This document shows positions 27,231-34,954 of a stretch of DNA of 64,000 nt, piece after piece; position 1 is the first letter of the stretch, and each line of letters begins with the position of its first letter. The translations under genes and the position numbers were made by a program. The DNA is from Synechococcales cyanobacterium bin31.maxbin.ball.101. GTDB taxonomy: Bacteria; Cyanobacteriota; Cyanobacteriia; Leptolyngbyales; Leptolyngbyaceae. The stretch is from NCBI GenBank assembly GCA_013298165.1, contig JAAFJU010000005.1, positions 1-64,000 of the forward strand, written 5' to 3'. The notes beneath the pieces were generated by a model, which worked only from the letters and a program-made list of their open reading frames with translations, was not told where the DNA came from and ran no database searches.

Positions 27231-27370
27231 GGGCTTCGACTCCGCTCAGCCCACGGGGTCTTTGAACAGAAGGTCGAGGACTGAGCGGAGTCGAAGTCCG
27301 GCTTAAGCCCACGGAGGCTTTGCATGGAGGATTGAAGACTGAATGGAGGATCGAGGACTGAGCGGAGTCG
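27231..27370. repeat. REP-like repeats in the kinase-PP2C spacer
   Basis: The unit TCGAGGACTGAGCGGAGTCG occurs at 27274-27293 and 27351-27370, with a partial inverted copy at 27233-27252. A third full copy is at 29882-29901, ahead of the kinase gene. The halves are imperfectly palindromic around CGACTCCGCTCAG. Confidence 0.7.
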
Positions 27371-27401
27371 TTCGCATCGCGTTGCGCTAGCAAAGTCCGG
27401 C

Positions 27402-29753
27402 TTAAAACATCGATTCACTCCGCACTCGATTGGCCTCATCAACTAGACGAATTTTTTCATCGCCACTGGATAGATGTGCCATCGCCTTCAGCACCTCCTC
27501 TAACTTGCACTTCAGTTCCTCGATCGTCAGCGGCAAATGCTGAGTGCCGATCGATCGCAGATGGTTTCTGGGGGACTGTTGGACAACCTGGAGAGCATTG
27601 CTGTAAAGCATGTACAGTAAGTGATACCGCTCCATGCCTTGCAGCGAAAGTTGATTCATCAGTGTGGAAGCTGCCGTCAACGTCTGGGGTGTCGGCGGGG
27701 ATTTTTGAACACTGGCCAAGCATTGGACCATTTCGGCCTGCGATCGTAAATGCAAACTAGACGTTGCCGGAATTTGCTGAAGCGCTCTCACCGCCTCATT
27801 ACGACAGTCCTCCGTGGAATGGGTCGCTGTCTGGAGTGCCAGGTAGCAGCGGGCTTGACCAAAGGCCGCGCTGGGATAGTCGGGACTGGTTTGGAGAACT
27901 CGTTGATAGTAGAAAATCGCCTCAGAATAGTTCTGGTTTTGCTCTAGGGCTAGAGCGAGAGCGAGTTGAGGCGCGAGTTCTCCGGGGAGATCGGTGTAGA
28001 CCCGATCGAACCGGGCGATCGCCTCCTTTGACTTCTTTCGGGTCAAATCAATGCGTCCCCAGTTCCAAGTAGCCCGCCATTCCCAAGGATCAATCTCAGC
28101 AATCTCTTGTAAGATGGGCTGCGCTCGATCGACATCGTCCTGAGAGAGCCAATGTTCCACAATTTGTAACTTGGTTTCAATGGACTTCGGATACTTCCAA
28201 GAAATCTCCACCAGTCGATCGATGCGCTGTGCCGGATTGATCAAACTCATCGCATTCATTAGATCGGGCATTGCCGGATCGTCCTTACCCATCATAGGCA
28301 TGGGAATTTGATGGGGATCGACCCCGATCGGATCAAGAGCACCTGTGACCAAATAGGACAACCGATCGCTCCCAAACAACGTACTCACTGACGGACAAGG
28401 CGTTCCCCGATCGGCAGCCACCACTTCCCGCATCACCCCTAAAAGCTGATCGGCCATTTCGTCTGCTGATTGAAAGCGGGCATTGGGATCGGAAGCGGTC
28501 GATCGCAATAGAAATCGATACAGCGACTCATGTTTCGCAAACAGCGGCTCGTCCTTCGGCGTCGGCAAACTGTAGAGATGCTCTTTGCTGAGTTTAAATC
28601 GATCAAACGAACACACCAATACGGCCAAGGTGCGAGCAACAGTATATAGATCCGTTACGATCGTCGGCCCTTCTCCAGCTTCCGGCGCAGTATAGCCGAC
28701 CGTTCCATAGATATCGCCGTCTGGATCATCAATCCGCCGCACGCCGCCCATGTCGATCAGTTTGACATCATCCCCTTCAATCAAAATATTGTCCGGTTTG
28801 AAATCGCAGTAGACGAGGTTTTGGCCATGGAGGTAGGAGAAGGCGCTGAGGATGCGGTGAATGTAAGCGATCGCCTCCGCCACAGGGAGGACGCCATTCT
28901 CCTTACGGATATCCTTCAGTGTTTTGCCCCCGACGTATTCCATGACAATAAAACTCTCAACCCCATGGCTGACAAAGTTATAAATCCCGACAATATTGGC
29001 GTGCTTAACCGACGCGAGAAACTGTTTCTCCGCCACCGCCACCGCCGCGCTGGAGGCATCTTCCGTATTCAGCAATCCCTTCAGCACCACATAGCGCGAC
29101 AGCACCAAGTCATACCCCAAATACACCCACCCCAATCCTCCAAAGGCGATCGCCCCTTTGACCTCATACTGTCCCGCCACCCGATCGCCAGGTTTTAGCG
29201 AAGCAATGAATGAGTACTTCTGACCACAGGCCGGACAAAATCCTTTTTCGCGTTTGACACTTTGGCCGCAGTCACTATTGCCACAGAACCGTTTATGTTC
29301 TGGGACGACTGCCTCTTTCATGATCACGCTTTCAGGGGCGATCGACGGTAACTCAGGCAGAGAAATTAAACCCGCCCCGAGCTTTTTGCGGGTGCTGCGG
29401 CTGACGGAAGCCGATCGACGGGTGCCCTTCGTCCCCGCGATCCCTGTCACGCTGCTGGAGATGCCAGTACTCAAACTGCTCAGCCCACTCAGCCCACTTC
29501 GACTACTTAAAATCCCACTACTGGGAACCGCCTGACTAACGCGAGTGCTGAACTCTCCACTGACCTGACTCAGGGACGAGCTGGAGCTTGATTTAGGTTT
29601 TGATACAGAGTTTGATATAGAGCTGGCTGGCGAACTCGCTTTAGCCCCGGCCATCCCGCAGACATCACAGTAGCCATCATCAATGGTTCCAGTACATCCC
29701 GCTTGAAGGCAACGATCGGGGGATTGAGCGATTGGCGCTTGAGGATTTGTCAT
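27402..29753 (-). CDS. PknG-like Ser/Thr protein kinase with TPRs
   Basis: 783 residues. Order: a zinc ribbon at 15-32 (C15, C20, C29, C32), a long Ser-rich linker, a second rubredoxin-like CxxxxC/CxxC pair at about 155-180, a protein kinase domain (about 190-450) and TPRs (about 560-740). The kinase shows the PknG hallmarks LVYCDFKPDNIL (no classical HRD His) and LIDMGGVRR in place of DFG, then YGTVGYTAPE. PknG in actinobacteria controls glutamate metabolism through an FHA protein; the FHA gene in this operon supports a parallel function. First gene of the operon. Confidence 0.9.
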   Translation of the reverse strand: MTNPQAPIAQSPDRCLQAGCTGTIDDGYCDVCGMAGAKASSPASSISNSVSKPKSSSSSSLSQVSGEFSTRVSQAVPSSGILSSRSGLSGLSSLSTGISSSVTGIAGTKGTRRSASVSRSTRKKLGAGLISLPELPSIAPESVIMKEAVVPEHKRFCGNSDCGQSVKREKGFCPACGQKYSFIASLKPGDRVAGQYEVKGAIAFGGLGWVYLGYDLVLSRYVVLKGLLNTEDASSAAVAVAEKQFLASVKHANIVGIYNFVSHGVESFIVMEYVGGKTLKDIRKENGVLPVAEAIAYIHRILSAFSYLHGQNLVYCDFKPDNILIEGDDVKLIDMGGVRRIDDPDGDIYGTVGYTAPEAGEGPTIVTDLYTVARTLAVLVCSFDRFKLSKEHLYSLPTPKDEPLFAKHESLYRFLLRSTASDPNARFQSADEMADQLLGVMREVVAADRGTPCPSVSTLFGSDRLSYLVTGALDPIGVDPHQIPMPMMGKDDPAMPDLMNAMSLINPAQRIDRLVEISWKYPKSIETKLQIVEHWLSQDDVDRAQPILQEIAEIDPWEWRATWNWGRIDLTRKKSKEAIARFDRVYTDLPGELAPQLALALALEQNQNYSEAIFYYQRVLQTSPDYPSAAFGQARCYLALQTATHSTEDCRNEAVRALQQIPATSSLHLRSQAEMVQCLASVQKSPPTPQTLTAASTLMNQLSLQGMERYHLLYMLYSNALQVVQQSPRNHLRSIGTQHLPLTIEELKCKLEEVLKAMAHLSSGDEKIRLVDEANRVRSESMF

Positions 29754-29880
29754 AAGAGTTTAATCAATCCTTCTAGACTCAAGGTCTTAGGCGTATTGCT
29801 TCTATAGTAAGAGCGATCGAGGGAAACGCTTAGCTCAGGTTTCCCCGATCTTTGGGTCAGAAACGGCTCAGTAATCCTGA

Positions 29881-29910
29881 GTCGAGGACTGAGCGGAGTC
29901 GAAGTCCGGA
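29881..29910. repeat. REP-like repeat copy
   Basis: Same unit as in the kinase-PP2C spacer (GTCGAGGACTGAGCGGAGTC), located between creD and the kinase gene. Confidence 0.65.
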
Positions 29911-29936
29911 ATGGGATTCTATTTATCGGGAAGTGC

Positions 29937-31427
29937 TTAGCTCGATCGGGAATTAAACCAATCCACACGACGGGTTAAGAACATGACGATCGCTAGAAAT
30001 ACAAATAATCCAACGGATCCAAGTAATAACGAATAATCTTGACTCGCCAACACCACATAGAGATAGCTATAAAGTGAAACCTGCATCACCCCCACAATGC
30101 CACCGCGACGTTTGGTTCGCAGCGCCGACATCGTATAGCCCGTAATCATCAAAACGATCGACAAACTTGCCACCACATAGGCTTGATGAAATCCCAAATG
30201 CTCAGAGAGCGCCAACTGCAAGAGATAAAACAAACACATCGCGACGCCGACCAAGAGATATTGCAGCGGATGCACCTTCACCCCCGCCGTCACCTCAAAT
30301 AGCCACAACACCGCAAAGGTCAGAATAATAAACAGGAAATTGTACTTAATGCTGCGCTCCGCCATATGGTAATTATCTACTGGAGAAAATAAATTTACTC
30401 CAAAGCGCGCATTGTATAGCGTTACGTCCGCCACAGGCGCATCGTCATTCCATTGCTGTGGAAAATTACGACTCAGGAACGGAATCTGCCACTTCGCTTC
30501 AAATCCCTTATCACTAATTTTAGGCTTCTCCGGCAACCACCCCCCTTGGAAACTAGGACTTGCCCAATTTGATTTGAGATTGACCTGCGTCAGTTTTCCC
30601 ATGGGCACAAAGTACAAACTCTCACTGCCCCGCAGCTCGATCGGAATCGAAAACTCGTAGTCTTTTTTCTCACCCATTTGGGACAGTCTTGCATGGATCC
30701 CAGAAACTGTTGAAATATTCGTAGGCGGCATATAGCGACTACTATCAATGCTAGCGCTTGAGCCAGAATAGGGCATCGCAGTTTGCACTGGATTGATCTG
30801 AATATTCGGATCCCCCGCTTTGAATTTTCCCAGTCCTGGGTTGAACGGGATTTTGGTCTTATTCCACTGAAGATTGACCTGATCACTAATGGCCCGCGTA
30901 TCCGAAATTTGCACCGCCAGTTCCGATCGGTCCCACAGCACGTCCTCCGGTTTCACGCCCCAAGCCGTAAAATCTAAGGGTTCAAACTTCCCCTTCACAT
31001 CCCATTTAGTTGTATAAACTGGAACCTGAAATAATCCGCGATTACGCACCTCGGTTGCCATCGTGGCATTGATCTGAAGATCATCGGGCAGAAAGGTCGC
31101 CACCTTTTGTTCGGACTTGGGTTTTTCAGCCGTGCCCGATCGCTTGATGTAGGGAACCATGAGGCGTGGTCCCACCAAGGTTTGCTCTTTGCCCCATTTG
31201 CTCGTGACATCGAGAATGGCCGTTTGGCGAAGATTTTGTCGTTCGCTGATAATTCCAAAGAGCATGACCGTCGGGATCTGGAGAATCAAAACCAAGAAAC
31301 CAATGACCAGTAGTCGCGTGAATTGAGAATTCATCAGCCGATCGATCGGGGTGGAGGATTGATTCGGCGAGTTAGACGGCAGGTTAGAGGGTGGATTCGG
31401 CGGTGGATTTTCAGAAAAAGACATCAT
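29937..31427 (-). CDS. creD: CreD-like inner membrane protein
   Basis: 496 residues. After a Pro/Asn/Ser-rich cytosolic tail there is one transmembrane helix (LLVIGFLVLILQIPTVMLFG), a large periplasmic domain (about 65-340) with the family stretches ERQNLRQTAILDVTSKWG and FVPMGKLTQVNL, then five or so C-terminal helices (from NFLFIILTFAVLWLFEV on). This is the CreD/inner membrane cell-envelope-integrity family; in Escherichia coli CreD belongs to the CreBC regulon. Here no creBC genes are adjacent. Start at the first of two consecutive ATGs. Confidence 0.85.
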   Translation of the reverse strand: MMSFSENPPPNPPSNLPSNSPNQSSTPIDRLMNSQFTRLLVIGFLVLILQIPTVMLFGIISERQNLRQTAILDVTSKWGKEQTLVGPRLMVPYIKRSGTAEKPKSEQKVATFLPDDLQINATMATEVRNRGLFQVPVYTTKWDVKGKFEPLDFTAWGVKPEDVLWDRSELAVQISDTRAISDQVNLQWNKTKIPFNPGLGKFKAGDPNIQINPVQTAMPYSGSSASIDSSRYMPPTNISTVSGIHARLSQMGEKKDYEFSIPIELRGSESLYFVPMGKLTQVNLKSNWASPSFQGGWLPEKPKISDKGFEAKWQIPFLSRNFPQQWNDDAPVADVTLYNARFGVNLFSPVDNYHMAERSIKYNFLFIILTFAVLWLFEVTAGVKVHPLQYLLVGVAMCLFYLLQLALSEHLGFHQAYVVASLSIVLMITGYTMSALRTKRRGGIVGVMQVSLYSYLYVVLASQDYSLLLGSVGLFVFLAIVMFLTRRVDWFNSRSS

Positions 31428-31626
31428 TCAGTACCAGAGCTAGGTCAACCAATATCGGCAGACTTCAACAGGGATTGCCTACATTCCGGAAAACCCAGCC
31501 TATGCAAAAATCAGCCGATCCAAAATCATATATCGTGGATTTTTAGAATGAATTGCGTCAATTTGACGATCGCGATATACAATCGAGCCATACCAAAGCA
31601 GGACCCAAACACAGGACCACAAAGTA

Positions 31627-32391
31627 ATGGCTTTTAATGTCTTAACTGATGACTTCAGAAAGCAACTAGAACAGCAGCGCAAACGCCTTGTTAAGGATCG
31701 TGATGCTCTTGTTAAAGCGGCTATCACTCAGGCGACCGCTTCGATCGATGCGAGTCTCGACCATATCAGCAGTCTCCTTGGAGAACTTGCAGCCCCCGCA
31801 AAAGCCCGCCGAGGTCCTAAGCCTAAGGCAGCGGCAGCAGTAAAAGTCCCCTCCGGCAAACCCCGTGGCCGTCGTCCCAAGCAAGTAGTTGAAGCTGCTG
31901 CTGAAGAGATGGACAGCACAGTGGTCAAGCCTAAGCGCGGTCGTCGTCCCGCCGCCGCCGCTCTAGAAACCACGAGTACGGCTCGTAAGACCAAAGCCCC
32001 TAAAGCGACAAAGGCCCCTAAAGCGGCCAAAGCGCCTAGAGCAACCAAAGCGCCTAAGGCGGCTAAAGAGCCTAAAGCAAGTAAGGTCAGCACCAAAACT
32101 AAAGCCAAGACCAAAGCGCCTAAAGCAGCGATCGACCTTCCTGAGTTGAAGGCTGAATTTGCAGGGTTGACGGCAACTCAAGCGATCGCTCAAGTGCTGA
32201 AAAAAGTGCCCCAAAAAGCGTTTGATGTGGATCAAATGATTCAGGAAATCTATGGAACGGTTGATGCGAGTGCAGCAGCCCGTACCCGTCAGCGCGTCGG
32301 CGTGATGTTTGGCCATGGTGCGCGTCGCGATGAATTTGAAAAAGTTCAGGACAACCCACCACTCTACAAGATTGGTCGTGCCAGCAAATAA
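31627..32391 (+). CDS. Histone H1-like basic protein with AT-hooks and a HARE-HTH-like C-terminus
   Basis: 254 residues. The N-terminal 60 residues look helical or coiled-coil; then three AT-hook-like motifs (ARRGPKPK, KPRGRRPK, KRGRRPA), a Lys/Ala/Pro-rich tract of KAPKA/KAPKATK units (about 117-172), and a globular C-terminal domain (about 176-250; LTATQAIAQVLKKVPQKAF and GVMFGHGARRDEF) that reminds me of HARE-HTH winged-helix domains. Expected to bind AT-rich DNA and act in nucleoid architecture or regulation. The Lys-Ala tract has expanded by short repeats. Monocistronic. Confidence 0.7.
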   Translation: MAFNVLTDDFRKQLEQQRKRLVKDRDALVKAAITQATASIDASLDHISSLLGELAAPAKARRGPKPKAAAAVKVPSGKPRGRRPKQVVEAAAEEMDSTVVKPKRGRRPAAAALETTSTARKTKAPKATKAPKAAKAPRATKAPKAAKEPKASKVSTKTKAKTKAPKAAIDLPELKAEFAGLTATQAIAQVLKKVPQKAFDVDQMIQEIYGTVDASAAARTRQRVGVMFGHGARRDEFEKVQDNPPLYKIGRASK

Positions 32392-32584
32392 AGTTGCAGG
32401 TCTGTATCGCTTCAGGGATGCAGATTAGTGTTGTGGACGTGCGAAAAAATGATGTTTATCTAGAATGCTTCTCTCAATCAGATGCCTCTCTAAGATGACT
32501 TCTCAGAACTGAGTGCTAGACGAATTCGTCTCACCCAAGCTAGGATCATTTTTTCGCCATCCCTCATTCTTGCCCAACTTCGCT

Positions 32585-33895
32585 ATGCTCCATTCTGATT
32601 TTCAGCGACGCCGTAGCCAACTGCTTTCAAAAATTGCAGGAGGGACGGCGATTTTTAATGCGGCCCCCCAAGCGGTCATGCACAATGATGTGGAATATAA
32701 TTTCCGCCAAGACAGCGCCTTTTACTACCTCACAGGCTTTAATGAAACCGATGCCGTCGCCGTCTTCGCGCCCCATCACGACGAGCATCAATACATTCTC
32801 TTTGTCCAACCCAAAGATCGCGCTAAAGAAACCTGGAGTGGCTATCGAGTCGGAGTCGATGCCGCCAAGGAACATTATGGGGCGGATATGGTGTATCCGA
32901 TCGCAGAACTCGATCAGCATCTGCCCAAATATTTAGAAAAAGCCGACAAACTCTACTATCACTTCGGCATTGATCAAGCCTTTAACGATCGCATTTTAAA
33001 CCATTACCGATCGGGCGTTCGTCAATATGATCGGCGTGGGACTGGCCCGCTCTCCATTGCAGACCCCATGGCGGTAATGAGTGCCCTGCGATTGCATAAG
33101 AGTGACTATGAACTGAGTCAAATGCGTCAAGCCGTTGCGATCGCCGCTGAAGCGCATAATCTGGCCATCCAGAAGCGAAAACCGGGTCTATACGAATATG
33201 AACTCCAAGCTGAAATGGAAATGATCTTTCGACAGCATGGAGCCATTGGTCCCGCCTATCCCTCGATCGTCGCCTCGGGCGCAAACTCCTGCATTCTGCA
33301 CTATGTGGAAAACGATCGGCAAATGCAAGACGGTGAACTGCTACTGATCGATGCCGGGTGTTCTGTCAATTATTACAACTCGGATATTACGCGCACCTAT
33401 CCCGTGGGCGACAGGTTTAGTCCAGAGCAGCGCATTCTGTACGAATTAGTTCTAAAAGCCCAGCTTGCCGCCATCGACAAGATTAAACCCGGCAATCCCT
33501 GGAATGAATTTGATGATACTGCCGTCCGCGTGATCAGCGAAGGGCTGATTGAATTAGGGCTAATTGTGGGAGAACTGGACACCGTCATTAAAGACAAACT
33601 CTACAAACCCTTTTTCATGCATGGCACCGGACATTGGCTCGGTTTAGATGTCCATGATGTGGGAGGCCGCAAGACGGGCGATCTGTGGCATACCTTTGCC
33701 CCTAATCAAGTCATTACAGCGGAACCCGGCATCTACATTCGATCGGATTTTGAACCGCTTGAAGGTCAGCCCATGGTGCCCGATCGCTGGTTGGGGATTG
33801 GGATTCGGATTGAAGATGATATTTTAGTGACGCCGGATGGCAATGAAGTGCTGACGGCGGCGGTGCCCAAGGCGATCGAGTTTCTAGAACGTTAG
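32585..33895 (+). CDS. pepP: Xaa-Pro aminopeptidase (aminopeptidase P)
   Basis: 436-residue M24B metallopeptidase that removes the N-terminal residue from Xaa-Pro peptides. N-terminal aminopeptidase P domain (about 1-140; NDVEYNFRQDSAFYYLTGF) and pita-bread catalytic domain with the dinuclear metal ligands in LLIDAGCSVNYYNSDITRTYP, the HGTGHWLGLDVHDVG His motif, ITAEPGIYI and GIRIEDDILVT. The ATG at 32585 begins exactly at the domain; the frame is open 24 codons further up. A strong hairpin follows the stop. Confidence 0.92.
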   Translation: MLHSDFQRRRSQLLSKIAGGTAIFNAAPQAVMHNDVEYNFRQDSAFYYLTGFNETDAVAVFAPHHDEHQYILFVQPKDRAKETWSGYRVGVDAAKEHYGADMVYPIAELDQHLPKYLEKADKLYYHFGIDQAFNDRILNHYRSGVRQYDRRGTGPLSIADPMAVMSALRLHKSDYELSQMRQAVAIAAEAHNLAIQKRKPGLYEYELQAEMEMIFRQHGAIGPAYPSIVASGANSCILHYVENDRQMQDGELLLIDAGCSVNYYNSDITRTYPVGDRFSPEQRILYELVLKAQLAAIDKIKPGNPWNEFDDTAVRVISEGLIELGLIVGELDTVIKDKLYKPFFMHGTGHWLGLDVHDVGGRKTGDLWHTFAPNQVITAEPGIYIRSDFEPLEGQPMVPDRWLGIGIRIEDDILVTPDGNEVLTAAVPKAIEFLER

Positions 33896-33913
33896 GAATT
33901 TAGAACGACAAAA

Positions 33914-33941
33914 ATGGCATCCCAACAATGCGGGATGCCAT
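33914..33941. terminator. Hairpin terminator between convergent genes
   Basis: Perfect 10-bp stem ATGGCATCCC / GGGATGCCAT with an 8-base loop. An A-run on one side and a T-rich stretch on the other would let it serve both pepP and the convergent Spy-like gene. Confidence 0.7.
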
Positions 33942-33977
33942 CTTCATCGTTACTTCATATTTCTGCTGATCCAGATT

Positions 33978-34032
33978 AGACCGTGATCAGACCGTGATCA
34001 GACCGTGATCGGACTGTTATCGGACCGTCATT
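33978..34032. repeat. 11-bp tandem repeat overlapping a gene end
   Basis: Three exact AGACCGTGATC units (33978-33988, 33989-33999, 34000-34010) followed by two degenerate ones that run into the last codons of the Spy-like gene. Confidence 0.85.
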
Positions 34033-34502
34033 GGATCGGTCGAGTTCCAGGTTGTACCTGCTCCTTTGCCGGAACGCTTGAACTGCGATCGCTGTTTTTT
34101 GATTAGCTCTTTTTGTTCTGGGGTGAAGACGAGTTCGCTTCTGGATTTAGCAGACTCGCGAATTTTTTTGAGTTGAGCTTTTTGGTCCTCGGTGAGTCCG
34201 AGTTGCTTCCAACCGCCCTGTTGACGATTGCCCTGGCCCCGAGATTCTTTCATGGCTTTGATCTGTGCCTTTTGGCTATCGGTGAGGACCGATTCCATTT
34301 GAGCGCGGGTTTCGGTGCGGATTTGTTTAAGTTGAGCCTTTTGGGTCTCGGTTAGATTGAGACTTTTTTGGAATTGTTTCCACTGGGCCGATCGTTCCGT
34401 CCGATCGCCCATGGGTACTGCTTGAGCATTGGCGGACATCAAGACCGGAGCGCTCAAAAGCATTGCCCCAGCAGCCACAGAAAGAAGTTGACGTAACATC
34501 AT
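34017..34502 (-). CDS. Spy/CpxP-like periplasmic protein with LTxxQ motifs
   Basis: 161 residues with a signal peptide ending after MSANAQA (about residue 25). Three LTxxQ-type repeats follow: LNLTETQKAQL, LGLTEDQKAQL and LVFTPEQKEL, in a highly charged helical protein. This is the Spy/CpxP family of periplasmic chaperone or stress proteins; in enterobacteria they answer envelope stress. The start at 34502 has GAGAGG upstream and begins at the signal peptide (MMLRQLLSVAAGAML). The last codons are formed by an 11-bp tandem repeat. Confidence 0.8.
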   Translation of the reverse strand: MMLRQLLSVAAGAMLLSAPVLMSANAQAVPMGDRTERSAQWKQFQKSLNLTETQKAQLKQIRTETRAQMESVLTDSQKAQIKAMKESRGQGNRQQGGWKQLGLTEDQKAQLKKIRESAKSRSELVFTPEQKELIKKQRSQFKRSGKGAGTTWNSTDPMTVR

Positions 34503-34586
34503 GAAAAGCCTCTCAAACGCAAATGGTGGGTGTTTTGGATACCTTCCTATCCTACAAATCAAACCTTCCAGGCACCATGGGAACAA

Positions 34587-34954
34587 TGTCCCGACTTTGC
34601 AGATTCACCCAAGTTCAACCTAGGACTTTTCTCCTAGACCCATTCAAATGACAGCCGCTCAACGCTCTATGTGAAATTTCGGATAAGCTTAGGAGCAAGT
34701 TCACAATCCTGCCTGAGTATGATTAGATAATGTATTCTTGAATAAGCTATTAAATCCGTACTCATACGCAGACATTTAGGTGCGTAGGTATTAAGGTTTA
34801 CCAGGTTGTTCAGAATTTTATATTCACAATATTTAGTATCCACAGAACGATCGTCTTCGAAATTATTATTTGCCCCCAAATTATTATTTGCGCTCATTCC
34901 TGATTTAACGTCTTTAACGTCAATTGATTTTTATATTGTACTGGAGAATTTTAA
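34587..34954. other. Spacer ahead of the Wzc-like gene
   Basis: AT-rich 368-bp spacer between divergent genes. A direct repeat AAATTATTATTTGC occurs twice 20 bp apart (34859-34872 and 34879-34892), about 75 bp before the wzc-like start, and may be a regulator site. I see no supported gene here. Confidence 0.45.

Noticed and set aside
34667-34897. 76-residue ORF on the minus strand in the wzc-like spacer
   Set aside because: Low-complexity N-terminus arises from a direct repeat, there is no family likeness, and it lies in the probable promoter region.
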